Below, piece after piece: positions 18,037-27,074 of a stretch of 64,000 bases of DNA. Position numbers and translations under genes: made by a program. Origin of the DNA: Magnetofaba australis IT-1 (GTDB taxonomy: Bacteria; Pseudomonadota; Magnetococcia; Magnetococcales; Magnetococcaceae); NCBI RefSeq assembly GCF_002109495.1, contig NZ_LVJN01000019.1, forward strand, positions 620,001 to 684,000, given 5' to 3'. The first letter of the stretch is position 1, and each line of letters starts with the position of its first letter. A model generated the notes under the pieces. It was given only the letters and a program-made list of their open reading frames with translations. It had not been told where the DNA came from and did no database searches.

Positions 18037-19017
18037 CTAGCCGACTGTCTGATAGTAGATATTCTGTACGTGATTGGCGTCGGCCAGGAAGTGCCAGCGC
18101 TCCAGCATCAGGCCGAAAATCTGCACGATGAAGGCGGCGAACATCAGGTCCAGGATATCCAAGTGGCGTCCAGCGATGAGCAGCGCAATGGGGATGGGGA
18201 AGCTCAAGAAGAGGAACGCCCACTTGACGCTGCAGACAAAGCTGGGGCTCTTGCCGTGGAAGTACTCCTTGGTGTTATAGGAGCCGCCCATGAAACCCAT
18301 GGAGACCTGACGGATTTTGCCATGGTGCACGCCCATGGCCGACTTGTGGGTCACCGCCGGGCGCAGGCGTTTGTTGCGGCGCAACTGGATGATGCGGGTG
18401 ACCATGCCGGTGAGGGTGATGGCGATGGCCCAGGCCAGGATGTAGTCGGAGACGCGCCCGGCTTTCTGCACCGCCAGCACCGCGCCGGCGGTGTAGCCGG
18501 AGGCGCTGCCCAGCAGGGTGTAGTTGACCACAGTGAGGCCGCAGCGCCACTCCGGCAGGAACTTGACGCTGGCGTAGACCATGCCGGTGCAGATGAACAG
18601 CAGCAGGCCGACGATGGAGGCGATCCACCCCACCAGCAGGGTCAGTTCGATATTCACCAGACCGCCCAGGGTCAGGTGCGGTTGGTTGAAGTCAAAGTAG
18701 TGCATCACCCCATACAGGGCCACGAAGCCCATGAACAGGGGCAGCATGATCACTTCGCGCGACAACCACGAGGTGCGCCAGCGCGCAATGGCGCGCCAGC
18801 CGCGCGTCGGGTGGCTGAGGTGGAAAGTGGAGGCCAGCAGACCCAGGGACAACAGGATCAATGCGCCCAGCGCGCCCAGGGCGTAGAAGGTGTCGCCGGG
18901 CAGCGGCTGCGCCTCTTGCAGGCGCAGATAGGTCTGCGCCGTGACCATGGCGAACAGAAGGCCCTGGCCCGCGCCGATCAGAGTGGTGAGGAAGATCACC
19001 GAAAAAGCAGGTTTCAT
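18037..19017 (-). CDS. soeC: Membrane anchor subunit of molybdoenzyme, SoeC/DmsC-like
   Basis: 326 residues with about eight membrane helices and the HLSHPTRGWRAIARWRTSWLSRE stretch (written here in part: STFHLSHPTRGWRAI) typical of the DmsC family of quinone-reactive anchors. It follows the four-cluster Fe-S subunit with a 24-bp gap. In SoeABC sulfite dehydrogenase this subunit passes electrons between the Fe-S subunit and the quinone pool in the inner membrane. The assignment to Soe depends on the catalytic subunit lacking a Tat signal; a polysulfide or DMSO reductase anchor is the alternative. It is the last gene of the operon. Confidence 0.82.
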   Translation of the reverse strand: MKPAFSVIFLTTLIGAGQGLLFAMVTAQTYLRLQEAQPLPGDTFYALGALGALILLSLGLLASTFHLSHPTRGWRAIARWRTSWLSREVIMLPLFMGFVALYGVMHYFDFNQPHLTLGGLVNIELTLLVGWIASIVGLLLFICTGMVYASVKFLPEWRCGLTVVNYTLLGSASGYTAGAVLAVQKAGRVSDYILAWAIAITLTGMVTRIIQLRRNKRLRPAVTHKSAMGVHHGKIRQVSMGFMGGSYNTKEYFHGKSPSFVCSVKWAFLFLSFPIPIALLIAGRHLDILDLMFAAFIVQIFGLMLERWHFLADANHVQNIYYQTVG

Positions 19018-19041
19018 AATATCGCTCCCGATCGATCCGGC

Positions 19042-19776
19042 TTAGCCGCCGGACATGAAATCGTCCAGGGTGTGGGCGCCCTTTTCCAGCGCCGACAGCT
19101 CGCCTTCCACCGCCAGCGGGTTGTCGGTGCGCACCAACTCCTCGGGCTGAATCTCCAGCTCGGTCTTGCGCCGGGGCAGGTAGTGGTTGGAGGGCTTGGC
19201 GCCCATCTCCGGCATCAGCACAAAGCCGCCCTTTTCGCGAATCGCCTTGGAGGCGGCGGAGTCGGGATCGTGCACGTCGCCAAACAGGCGCGCCCCCGCC
19301 GGGCAGGCCAGCACGCAGGCGGGTTTGCGCTCGGCTTCGGGCAGGTTCTGGTCATAGATGCGATCCACGCACAGGGTGCACTTCTTCATCACCTTCTGCC
19401 CGGGGTCGAACTCGCGCATGCCGTAGGGGCAGGACCAGGAGCAGTACTTACAGCCGATGCACTTGTCGTAGTCCACCAGCACAATGCCGTCCTCTGCGCG
19501 CTTGTAGCTGGCTTCGGTGGGGCACACCGGCACGCAGGGGGCCTCTTCGCAGTGCAGGCAGCTCTTGGGGAAGTGGATGGTCTCCGTGCTGGGATACTCG
19601 CCCACTTCAAAGGTCTGCACGCGGTTGAAGAAGGTGCCGTGGGGATCGGCCCCATAGGGGTTGACGTCGGTGAGCGGGCCCGCCCAGCCGGAAGTGTTCC
19701 AGCTTTTGCAGCTGGTGACGCAGCCGTGGCAGCCCACACAGATGTTCAAATCGATGACCAGAGCCAATTGGGTCAT
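19042..19776 (-). CDS. soeB: Four-cluster ferredoxin subunit of molybdoenzyme, SoeB-like
   Basis: 244 residues with the four ferredoxin-type cysteine groups of the DmsB/PsrB/SoeB family: C13, C16, C19, C23 in CVGCHGCVTSC, then CLHCEEAPCVPVCP, CIGCKYCSWSCP and CTLCVDRIYDQN followed by CVLACP. It carries electrons from the molybdenum subunit to the membrane anchor. No signal peptide, so it is cytoplasmic unless co-exported. The gene is 16 bp downstream of the catalytic subunit gene and 24 bp upstream of the anchor gene, a compact A-B-C operon. Confidence 0.85.
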   Translation of the reverse strand: MTQLALVIDLNICVGCHGCVTSCKSWNTSGWAGPLTDVNPYGADPHGTFFNRVQTFEVGEYPSTETIHFPKSCLHCEEAPCVPVCPTEASYKRAEDGIVLVDYDKCIGCKYCSWSCPYGMREFDPGQKVMKKCTLCVDRIYDQNLPEAERKPACVLACPAGARLFGDVHDPDSAASKAIREKGGFVLMPEMGAKPSNHYLPRRKTELEIQPEELVRTDNPLAVEGELSALEKGAHTLDDFMSGG

Positions 19777-19792
19777 GCTTCGTCCTCCCGGC

Positions 19793-22717
19793 TTACTTCT
19801 CTTTGGGGGTGGTGACGCCGATGGCCTTCTTGCCCCCAGCGAAGTAACCGCGCAGTTTATCCTTGATCGCGATCATGCCCGGCAGAATGCCCATGGGGCG
19901 AAACTGCGGCGCGGATTTGAGCTTGCTGTCGGGCGGCGCGATGCGGGTGATATTGACGCGCACGTCGAACCACGCCGCCTGACCGGTGACCGGGTCGGAG
20001 TTGGAGATATGGTCGCCGGCGTCGTGAGCGGGCAGCTCCTCGGAGATCAGGTGGTTGAGCAGGAAGCCCTGGCGCGACTCGTTGGCGTCGGGGGAGAGCC
20101 CCCACGCGCCGGAGGCTTTGCCAATGGCGTTCCAGGTCCAGATGGTGTTGGGCTCCACCGCTTCGGTCAGACGCGCCATACACTCGATCTTACCCCACTG
20201 GGACTCCACCCGAATCCAGTCGCCATCCTCAAAGTGGCACTCGCGGGCCACGCGGGGATTGACGTACATGTAGTTGTAGGTGTGGATCTGTCGCAGCCAG
20301 GCGTTCTGGCTGTCCCACGAGTGATACATGGCCATGGGGCGCATGGTCAGGGCGTGGTAGGGGTACTTGTTGGTGTCCAGCAGTTGCGACTCCAGCGGTT
20401 CGTAGTAGAACGGCAGGGGGTCGAAGTAGGTCTCCACCCGTTTGCGCAGGCGTTCGGGCGGACGCCGTCCGGGACGCTTGCCCTGGGCGGCGAGGCGGAA
20501 CTGCTGCAACACCTCGGAGTAGATGTGGATGGAGATGGGCTCGGCGTAGCGGATCATGCCGTGGTGGTTGGCCCAGTTGAGATAGCCCCGGTTCCAGTTG
20601 CGCATGTACTGATAGGCGCGCGGCAGCTCCTGATGGAACACGCAGCCGTGCTGCTTGTACATCTCCCACTGGTTGCGGTTGGGCTCGCCGCGCATCATCT
20701 TCTCGCCGTTCTTGCCGCGCCATCCAGCCAGGAAGCCGACGCCGGAGCCCGGCGCGGTCTCGAAGTTGACGATGAAGTCGGGGTAGTCGCGATATTTGCG
20801 CTGGCCCTTGTCATTGACAAAGGCGGGCAGTCCCAGGCGGGTTCCCATCTCGATGAGCACCTCCTGGAACGGTTTGCACTGCCCTTTGGGCGGCAGCACG
20901 GGGATGCGCACCGAGTCCACCGGCCCATCGAATTCGGAGATGGGCCGGTCGAGCATCGACATGGCGTCGTAGCGCTCCAGATAGGTGGTGTCCGGCAGCA
21001 CCAGGTCGGCGAAGGCGACCATCTCGGAAGCGAAGGCGTCGGCCACCACCAGGAACGGAATCTTGTAGTCGCCGTTCTCATCCTTGTCCTTGAGCATGTC
21101 GCGGACTTCGGTGGTGTTCATGCTGGAGTTCCACGCCATGTTGGCCATGAATAGCAGCAGGGTGTCGATTTTGTGCGGGTCGCCGCGCCAGGCGTTGGTG
21201 ATGGCGTTGTGCATCAGGCCGTGGGCGGAGAGCGGATACTCCCAGGAGAAGCCCTTGTCCAGACGCACCGCTTCGCCCTCCTCGTCGACGAACAGATCCT
21301 CCGGCGACGCGGGCCAGCCCAGCGGCAGCCCTTCCAACGGCGTGTTGGGGGCGACATCGGCGGGGGACTTGGGCGGTTTGGGGCAGGGCGGCACCGGACG
21401 CGGGAAGGGCGAACGGTGGCGGAAACCGCCAGGACGGTCGATGGTGCCCAGAATCGACATCAGGATGCTCAGGGCGCGAATGGTCTGGAAGCCGTTGGAG
21501 TGGGCCGCCAAACCGCGCATGGCGTGGAACGCCACCGGGTTGCCGGTGATGCTGGAGTGCTCCTTGCCCCAGGCGTCGGTCCAGGAGATGGGCAGTTCGA
21601 TCTTGTGGTCGCGGGCGGTGACGCCCATCTCATGGGCCAGCTTGCGAATTACCTCGGCGGGCACGCCGGTAATGCGCTCGGCCCACTCTGGGGTGAAGTC
21701 CTCCACCCGCTCCTTGAGCAGTTGGAACGAGGGCTTGACCACGGTGTCGTCGTCCAGGCGGTACTCGCCCAGCAGTTTGGGGGCCACCCCTTCGCTGCGC
21801 GAGGGCACCGGCTGGTTCTTCTCCAGATCCCACCACATGCGGTCCTGGGGGTCGAAGCAGCTGTCCGGGGCCTCCTTGCCGCTCTTCATGAACAGGCCGT
21901 GGTCATCATTGTCCGGGCTCTGGATCACCAACTCGGCGGCGTTGCTGTACTGGATGAGGAATTCGCGATCGTACAGACCCAGTTTGATCAGTTCATGGAT
22001 TAGCGCCAGGATCATGGCGCCGTCGGTGCCGGGACGGATGGGGATCCACTGGTCGGCGATGGCCGAGTAGCCGGTGCGGATGGGGTTGATGGAGATCACC
22101 CGACCGCCGCGGCTCTTGAATTTGCCCAGCGCCGCCTTCATGGGGTTGGAGTGGTGATCCTCGGCGGTGCCGAAGATGACGAACACCTTGGCGCGATCCA
22201 GGTCGGGACCGCCGAACTCCCAGAACGAGCCGCCGATGGTGTAGATCATGCCAGCGGCCATGTTGACCGAGCAGAAACCGCCGTGGGCCGCGTAGTTGGG
22301 GGTGCCGAACTGCTTGGCGAACAGGCCGGTGAGGGCCTGCATCTGATCGCGGCCGGTGAACAGGGCGAACTTGGCCGGATCTTCGGCGCGCAGTTTGGTC
22401 AGGCGCTCGGTGAGGGTGTCGAACGCCTCCTCCCAGGTGATCTCTTCAAACTGCGCCTCGCCGCGTTCAGCGTGTGCTTTGCGTTTGAGAGGCTTGAGCA
22501 GGCGCGCCGGGGAGACCTGTTTCATGATGCCCGAGGAGCCCTTGGCGCAGATCACCCCATGGTTGAGCGGGTGGTCGGGGTTGCCCTGGATGTGCCGCAC
22601 TTCGCCATCGCGCAGGGTCACCCGCACGCCACAGCGACAGGCGCACATGTAGCATGTGGTGTTCTTTACCTCAACGCGGCCTCGTTCGAAGTCGCTGGTC
22701 GTGGTCGGATCTTCCAT
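19793..22717 (-). CDS. soeA: Molybdopterin oxidoreductase, SoeA-like sulfite dehydrogenase subunit
   Basis: 974 residues of the bis-MGD molybdoenzyme family. The N-terminal [4Fe-4S] motif is C22, C25, C29 and C57 (CYMCACRCG and ICAKG). Cys149 in AHGGFCSVN is a candidate molybdenum ligand. There is no Tat signal, which fits cytoplasmic SoeA and argues against periplasmic polysulfide, DMSO or arsenate enzymes. SoeABC oxidises sulfite to sulfate and feeds the quinone pool in sulfur oxidisers; gene order and sizes match. What would change the call: a closer match to a different cytoplasmic-facing molybdoenzyme in a phylogeny. The gene is divergent from a cNMP-binding protein 290 bp away. Confidence 0.82.
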   Translation of the reverse strand: MEDPTTTSDFERGRVEVKNTTCYMCACRCGVRVTLRDGEVRHIQGNPDHPLNHGVICAKGSSGIMKQVSPARLLKPLKRKAHAERGEAQFEEITWEEAFDTLTERLTKLRAEDPAKFALFTGRDQMQALTGLFAKQFGTPNYAAHGGFCSVNMAAGMIYTIGGSFWEFGGPDLDRAKVFVIFGTAEDHHSNPMKAALGKFKSRGGRVISINPIRTGYSAIADQWIPIRPGTDGAMILALIHELIKLGLYDREFLIQYSNAAELVIQSPDNDDHGLFMKSGKEAPDSCFDPQDRMWWDLEKNQPVPSRSEGVAPKLLGEYRLDDDTVVKPSFQLLKERVEDFTPEWAERITGVPAEVIRKLAHEMGVTARDHKIELPISWTDAWGKEHSSITGNPVAFHAMRGLAAHSNGFQTIRALSILMSILGTIDRPGGFRHRSPFPRPVPPCPKPPKSPADVAPNTPLEGLPLGWPASPEDLFVDEEGEAVRLDKGFSWEYPLSAHGLMHNAITNAWRGDPHKIDTLLLFMANMAWNSSMNTTEVRDMLKDKDENGDYKIPFLVVADAFASEMVAFADLVLPDTTYLERYDAMSMLDRPISEFDGPVDSVRIPVLPPKGQCKPFQEVLIEMGTRLGLPAFVNDKGQRKYRDYPDFIVNFETAPGSGVGFLAGWRGKNGEKMMRGEPNRNQWEMYKQHGCVFHQELPRAYQYMRNWNRGYLNWANHHGMIRYAEPISIHIYSEVLQQFRLAAQGKRPGRRPPERLRKRVETYFDPLPFYYEPLESQLLDTNKYPYHALTMRPMAMYHSWDSQNAWLRQIHTYNYMYVNPRVARECHFEDGDWIRVESQWGKIECMARLTEAVEPNTIWTWNAIGKASGAWGLSPDANESRQGFLLNHLISEELPAHDAGDHISNSDPVTGQAAWFDVRVNITRIAPPDSKLKSAPQFRPMGILPGMIAIKDKLRGYFAGGKKAIGVTTPKEK

Positions 22718-23007
22718 GGCGTGGTTTTCCGTGGGCTTAAGCGTGGTTGGTCTGAGGCGGCGACAGGCCGGGAAGCGTCAGAGTGGCCGGATTTATCGCG
22801 CATAAAGCGGACTAATGGACATAAGCGCGCCTCATTACAGTATGATCATATTCTTATATAAAATTCGGCCATGCGCGTCAACATCCGCCAGCTTTCGCAG
22901 GGCAAAGCCGTCCCAGACCGCCCAATGCAGTATTAAAATGGGTATGCGTTGGCGGCGACAATCTGTTACTTTTTCAGCTATGGGGCGCACGGTTGCGCCG
23001 GTGGATT

Positions 23008-23958
23008 ATGGTCGATGAGGGCTTGGGCGTCATGATCAAAAAGGAATATCTGGATAAAATCCCGTTCTTTAAAGGGTTTACTGCTGAGCAGAAGGCTGAG
23101 ATTAGCGCCCTGGAGGATGTGCGGTTTTTGAAATATCGCGCCAATGAGGGCATCGTCAACGAAGGCGATCCGGGCGACTCCTTCTACATCCCGCTGTCGG
23201 GCTCCCTGTTGGTGTTCAAGAAGCCCATCGGCGATCCCATCGCCACCATCAAGCCGGGCCATCTGTTTGGCGAGATCGCGTTTCTGAGCCCGCGCAAACG
23301 CACCACCAGCATCTCCGCTGAATCGGAAACCATCGTCATCGAGTTCAAACGCTCAATGATGACCAAGCTTAGTCATGATACGCGGGACCTGGTCAAGGAC
23401 AAGTTGATCAATATTCTGATCCACCATCTGGACGCCCAGCGCGCCTTCTTTGAAGAGGCCAACGCCAACTATCATAAGAAGCAGCAGCACCATGACGATG
23501 GCGAGTCATACGCTCATGGCGAGGCGTCCGCTCATGGCGAGGCGTCCGCTCATGGCGAGGCGTCCGCTCATGGCGAGGCGTCCGCTCATGGCGAATCCTC
23601 CAACCCCTTCGAGCAGGCCAAGCAGGAGAACGCGGAGATCAAAACCCGCCTGATTTACGAAGGCAAGGATGGCATGAAGATCTACCACCTGGGGCTGCTC
23701 AAGGCGCGCATCGTCAAGGGAGAGAACAGCAAAGAGGTGGATATGGCGCCGCTCTCGGAGTCGCTGCCGGGCAATATGCTCAAGGCGTTGGAGAAGAAGG
23801 GGCTGGATCCGCGCGACTATCTGACCGCCAATGGCTATCTGGTGCCCAAGCTGGCGGAAAGCGTGTGGAAACAGGCGATGACCCTGGGCGCGGTGCAGAA
23901 AAAACAGCAGCAGCAGAACATCGATCACTTCCAAAGCATTGACAACCTCTACTCCTGA
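23008..23958 (+). CDS. Cyclic nucleotide-binding domain protein with AHGEAS repeats
   Basis: About 316 residues. A cNMP-binding domain covers about 15-130 (NEGDPGDSFYIPLSG, KPGHLFGEIAFLSPRKRTTS), close to the PBC cassette but with FGEIAFL-PRKRTTS in place of the classical FGE-RAA phosphate loop, so cAMP may not be the ligand. A linker of five AHGE(A/S)S repeats follows, then a C-terminal region without a recognised fold and no HTH, so it is not a Crp-type transcription factor. The start could also be TTG 22993 or ATG 23032; 23008 has GGTGG upstream. It stands alone, divergent from soeA. Confidence 0.75.
   Translation: MVDEGLGVMIKKEYLDKIPFFKGFTAEQKAEISALEDVRFLKYRANEGIVNEGDPGDSFYIPLSGSLLVFKKPIGDPIATIKPGHLFGEIAFLSPRKRTTSISAESETIVIEFKRSMMTKLSHDTRDLVKDKLINILIHHLDAQRAFFEEANANYHKKQQHHDDGESYAHGEASAHGEASAHGEASAHGEASAHGESSNPFEQAKQENAEIKTRLIYEGKDGMKIYHLGLLKARIVKGENSKEVDMAPLSESLPGNMLKALEKKGLDPRDYLTANGYLVPKLAESVWKQAMTLGAVQKKQQQQNIDHFQSIDNLYS
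23512..23601 (+). repeat. 18-bp in-frame minisatellite, five units
   Basis: Four identical copies of GCTCATGGCGAGGCGTCC, starting at 23512, 23530, 23548 and 23566, and a fifth, altered at three positions, at 23584-23601. Each unit is six codons and adds AHGEAS, so loss or gain of units keeps the frame. The near-perfect identity at DNA level points to recent expansion by slippage. Confidence 0.95.
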
Positions 23959-24084
23959 CCGGAAAAGGGGATAGGGGAATTTTACGCGCCGTGTCCCGCT
24001 CTAAATCTGTAGAAGGCGCGTAAGTTGGCGAAAATCGTGATGTAAAAAAGCGATTCGCTGGGAAAGAGTTTTCAGGGGGCGGAC

Positions 24085-24825
24085 ATGGACGAAAAGCGCA
24101 CACGGCAAAGGGCGAAACAATGCGGCGTTTGGTCGCCGCTGTGCTTGAGTGTCTGCGCAATTCTGGCAAGCGCATCGCCGTTGATGGCGCAGAGCGCCCC
24201 CCCAGATGTGGCGGCGCGCGCCAGTTGGGATGCGCCGCTGCCGCAGTGGATGTTCCCTGCGCGCGGGACGGCGGAGGTTGCCATGCTCCCGCGCTCGGAC
24301 CCCGGTTCATCGGTCTATGTCAATGACGCCGAGCGGTCGGAAAGCGTCTCCGGCGTGGATATGCGCCAACCCACCAATGCTGTGTGGCAAGAGCAGCGTC
24401 GGCAGAAAGCCAAACAGTGGGCGCGCGGCCATCTGCGCGGCGCGTTCTCTGAGCAACAACGCCAGGCGCGGCGTTGGAAAGCCGCCCAGGATGCGCAAGC
24501 CGCCAGCCCCAGCGACGCCGATGGCGCAGCCGCGACGGGAGCCCCTCTGGCGCAAGGGTGGAGCGTGAGCGGTGTGGATCGCTTTACCTGGCGGAACCGC
24601 GACACCCGCGGCGGCGTGGCGGATGTTGAGGCGGGCGTGGATGTGAGCGATCAACGCTTCTCGGCGCAGTGGCGCACCGGCGATATGCGCATTCAGGGCG
24701 ATGTGGAGGCGGGCGAGGGCGCCAGCCTGGAGGCCAGCTACTCCCTGGGCGCCAATATGTCGCTCAACACCCGACTGCACTCCGAAGGCGATGCGGTGAG
24801 CATCAACTACTCCAGTCCGTTCTGA
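24085..24825 (+). CDS. Secreted hypothetical protein, possible outer-membrane protein
   Basis: 246 residues. The start at 24085 has GGGGGCG just upstream. A signal peptide covers about 1-36 (LCLSVCAILASASPLMAQS). A middle Arg/Gln/Ala-rich stretch (about 95-150) looks helical; the last ~90 residues alternate polar and hydrophobic residues and end in Phe (YSSPF), as outer-membrane beta-strands often do. No family is recognised. It could be a small outer-membrane or periplasmic protein. It lies between the cNMP-binding gene (same strand) and the convergent sulfotransferase gene. Confidence 0.68.
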   Translation: MDEKRTRQRAKQCGVWSPLCLSVCAILASASPLMAQSAPPDVAARASWDAPLPQWMFPARGTAEVAMLPRSDPGSSVYVNDAERSESVSGVDMRQPTNAVWQEQRRQKAKQWARGHLRGAFSEQQRQARRWKAAQDAQAASPSDADGAAATGAPLAQGWSVSGVDRFTWRNRDTRGGVADVEAGVDVSDQRFSAQWRTGDMRIQGDVEAGEGASLEASYSLGANMSLNTRLHSEGDAVSINYSSPF

Positions 24826-24885
24826 TTTTCAGCCGATTCGGACAATGGCGGCCGTGTTGCGCGCGCCGTGGGCGTGGACGGCCGC

Positions 24886-26253
24886 TTACCAAACATACCC
24901 CTTTTCATACCCCAAACGGACCAAGAGCTGCCCAGCCAACAGTTTGAAAAGCGTTTTATGTTCTGGCAGCAGATGGTTCACCCAATCTCCGCTTTTGCCC
25001 TTACGTTTGAATGAGCTGGGCAGTTTGTTGGCGGCCATGGTCGCCGAGGGCTTGTTGAAGGCGGTCTTCTCCACAATGGCGTCGCGACGCGCGGCGTCCA
25101 TGGGATAACCAATAAAACGGCTGATGCGATCGATGCTTTCGGCTTTGTGCTCCACCATCTGCTCGAAGGTGACAATCTGATAGGGCACGCCGGACTCGAT
25201 CCACTGTTGAATCCAGTTATCCATAATCGCTGTGCTGCCCGAGGTGTGGGCGTCATCGGCGCCATTGAACCCGGCTAACAGCAGAGTCAGCGCCTGCTCC
25301 TTGGGCAGCAGTCGAACGATGTTGCCGATGTAGTTCTCTTTCGTCGCTTTTTCATCCATATAGTGGTAGTAGAACGAAACCAACTGGTCGCGCGGGTCGC
25401 GGTACTGAATGATGACGCGGTAGTTACGCTCTTTGAGCGCCGCCACCAACGACTCGGTGGGATACCAGTGGCCGATGGGAAAGGCGCCGTCAGGCATCTC
25501 AGTGAGCAGTTTTTCCGTCACCAGGTTGGAGCTCTCTTCATTGGGCCAATAGAAGGGGTTTCCGGTAATGCCCTGGGCCACGTCGGAGATCAGGTGCGTG
25601 CCGCATTTGGGGTAGGAGACAATGAGGAAATTTTGCGGTTCATCCGCCACCGCGAGTTCCGCGGGATGCTCTCCATGGTACGCTGCGTTCTGCGCCAACT
25701 CAGGCTCGCGCTCCAGGGCCATGTGAAGATGCCTATCAGCCTCCTCAAAACGGGAAAAATGCTTCAGGATCTGGCTGAGTTCAAAATGTGTTTGCGGTTG
25801 CCCAGGATTGATCTCCAGCTCTCGTCGATAGTGCTCCATGGCTTCGCCCACTTCGTATCGCTCAATTCTGTAGCGTCCCAACTGAAGATTGGCGCCGCGA
25901 AACATCGGGTCGATTTTCAGCACGCTTTCAAAGCAGCTTTTGGCCCACTCCGCGTGATCCTGATCCGCCAGGACAACGCCCAAATTGTAGAGCAGGTCTG
26001 GGGAGCCCGGGTTGAGCTCCACGGCGTGCGCCAAGACTTTAATCGCCTCCTCTTTGCGTCCTGCGCGATAGGCCAGCGTTCCCAGAAGCGTTAATACATC
26101 CGAGTTTTCCGGTTCGCGTTTTAGCGCCTCTTGGGCGAGAAATACGCCCTCTTCGAAGCGGCCCATCTGCTGAGCCTCTTTGCCGGCTTCAATGAGCTCT
26201 TCGGTCGACATGTTGGCGATGGTTTGAAGGGTCTCTTCAACAGAGGCGGGCAT
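24886..26253 (-). CDS. TPR-sulfotransferase fusion protein
   Basis: 455 residues. The N-terminal ~190 residues are TPR repeats (for example SPDLLYNLGVVLADQDHAEW), probably for protein binding. The C-terminal ~260 residues form a sulfotransferase domain: SYPKCGTHLI is the 5'-phosphosulfate loop and YRDPRDQLVSFYYHYM the 3'-phosphate loop of PAPS binding. The enzyme would move a sulfuryl group from PAPS to a carbohydrate, lipid or protein acceptor; the acceptor is unknown. ATG 26253 is used because AAGGA lies six bases upstream. A small membrane protein gene precedes it by 50 bp on the same strand. No PAPS-synthesis genes are nearby. Confidence 0.83.
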   Translation of the reverse strand: MPASVEETLQTIANMSTEELIEAGKEAQQMGRFEEGVFLAQEALKREPENSDVLTLLGTLAYRAGRKEEAIKVLAHAVELNPGSPDLLYNLGVVLADQDHAEWAKSCFESVLKIDPMFRGANLQLGRYRIERYEVGEAMEHYRRELEINPGQPQTHFELSQILKHFSRFEEADRHLHMALEREPELAQNAAYHGEHPAELAVADEPQNFLIVSYPKCGTHLISDVAQGITGNPFYWPNEESSNLVTEKLLTEMPDGAFPIGHWYPTESLVAALKERNYRVIIQYRDPRDQLVSFYYHYMDEKATKENYIGNIVRLLPKEQALTLLLAGFNGADDAHTSGSTAIMDNWIQQWIESGVPYQIVTFEQMVEHKAESIDRISRFIGYPMDAARRDAIVEKTAFNKPSATMAANKLPSSFKRKGKSGDWVNHLLPEHKTLFKLLAGQLLVRLGYEKGYVW

Positions 26254-26303
26254 GAGCATTCCTTCGTGTATCAGGCAAAATAAGTCGTGGAAACACAGTG
26301 GCG

Positions 26304-26600
26304 TTACTGAGATGTGCGCACATTGGGCCAGGGGTTGTGGCTCTCCATGCGCGACTGGGTATTGTTCTGCGCCGAATCGGCGATATGCCGTTTGGTCTGC
26401 TCGCGGCTGATGGCGCGTTGGCGCATGCGTTCGGCGCGAGTCATCGCCTCATCGCCGCCAAAAGGGTTGCCCCAAAACAGGAGAGACGCCAAGCCGATGG
26501 CTACGGCCAAACCGGAGATGAGATAGATCGCCAGTTTGAGCTTGTTTGTGCGCTCTTGTTTTCGCGCGTCGGACGAGGCGTTCTGTGGAATACTGGCCAT
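26304..26600 (-). CDS. Small single-span membrane protein, hypothetical
   Basis: 98 residues: a basic N-terminus, one membrane helix (about 22-44, LAIYLISGLAVAIGLASLLFW) and a charged, Arg/Gln-rich C-terminal tail, probably cytoplasmic or periplasmic coil. No recognised family. It lies 50 bp upstream of the TPR-sulfotransferase gene on the same strand, so the two may be co-transcribed. Confidence 0.55.
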   Translation of the reverse strand: MASIPQNASSDARKQERTNKLKLAIYLISGLAVAIGLASLLFWGNPFGGDEAMTRAERMRQRAISREQTKRHIADSAQNNTQSRMESHNPWPNVRTSQ

Positions 26601-27074
26601 GGCGGAGGCTTCTCTTTGCAGTGTTTTGATTGAAGCATGACGCAGAGCGTCTGCACGCCGTCATGCAAATAGCTTACCTGAGTCCCCAGTTTCGGGGGGG
26701 CGACCACATTTTTGTGGCGATAGAGGCTGCGGGTGACGTTTCAGAGCGAACGAAATATGTTCAAGTTCCTCTAAAGAGTTAAGGCGTTCGTTCGTCTCCC
26801 CCCATGAGACGGGCGACGTTCGGGAGGAAAGCTCTGCCCAAGCGGATCTCTTTCGTCTCTCTCCTCATTGCCTCCGCGTCCGGGGCCGTCGCGCTGTCAG
26901 CGGCGTGTGTCGGGCGCGATTTTTTGACGCTATTTCCGCACTGTTGGGGCGTGTTAGGCGCCATCTCCCTGGCTTTGTTCGCTTGCATGGTTGGCATCCA
27001 AGGCGCACAATTCGGAAAACCGCCCGCGCGTGAGCGATATTTTAACGCGCACCCATTATCCGGGGGATGCCTTG
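26601..27074. other. 474-bp intergenic region upstream of the redox module
   Basis: It contains the likely promoter region for the 27075 operon and for the minus-strand small membrane protein. A plus-strand frame from 26804 encodes two hydrophobic stretches but runs out of frame into the aldo/keto reductase gene, so it is not called. A C-rich/G-rich stretch lies near 26680-26705. No clear promoter was identified. Confidence 0.4.

Noticed and set aside
18070-19815. 581-codon plus-strand frame across the soe genes
   Set aside because: Antisense shadow of the SoeC/SoeB genes; His/Gln/Gly-rich composition is typical of reverse-strand artefacts in GC-rich DNA.
23512-23601. CRISPR-like array
   Set aside because: Units are 18 bp with no spacers and lie inside a protein gene; it is a minisatellite.
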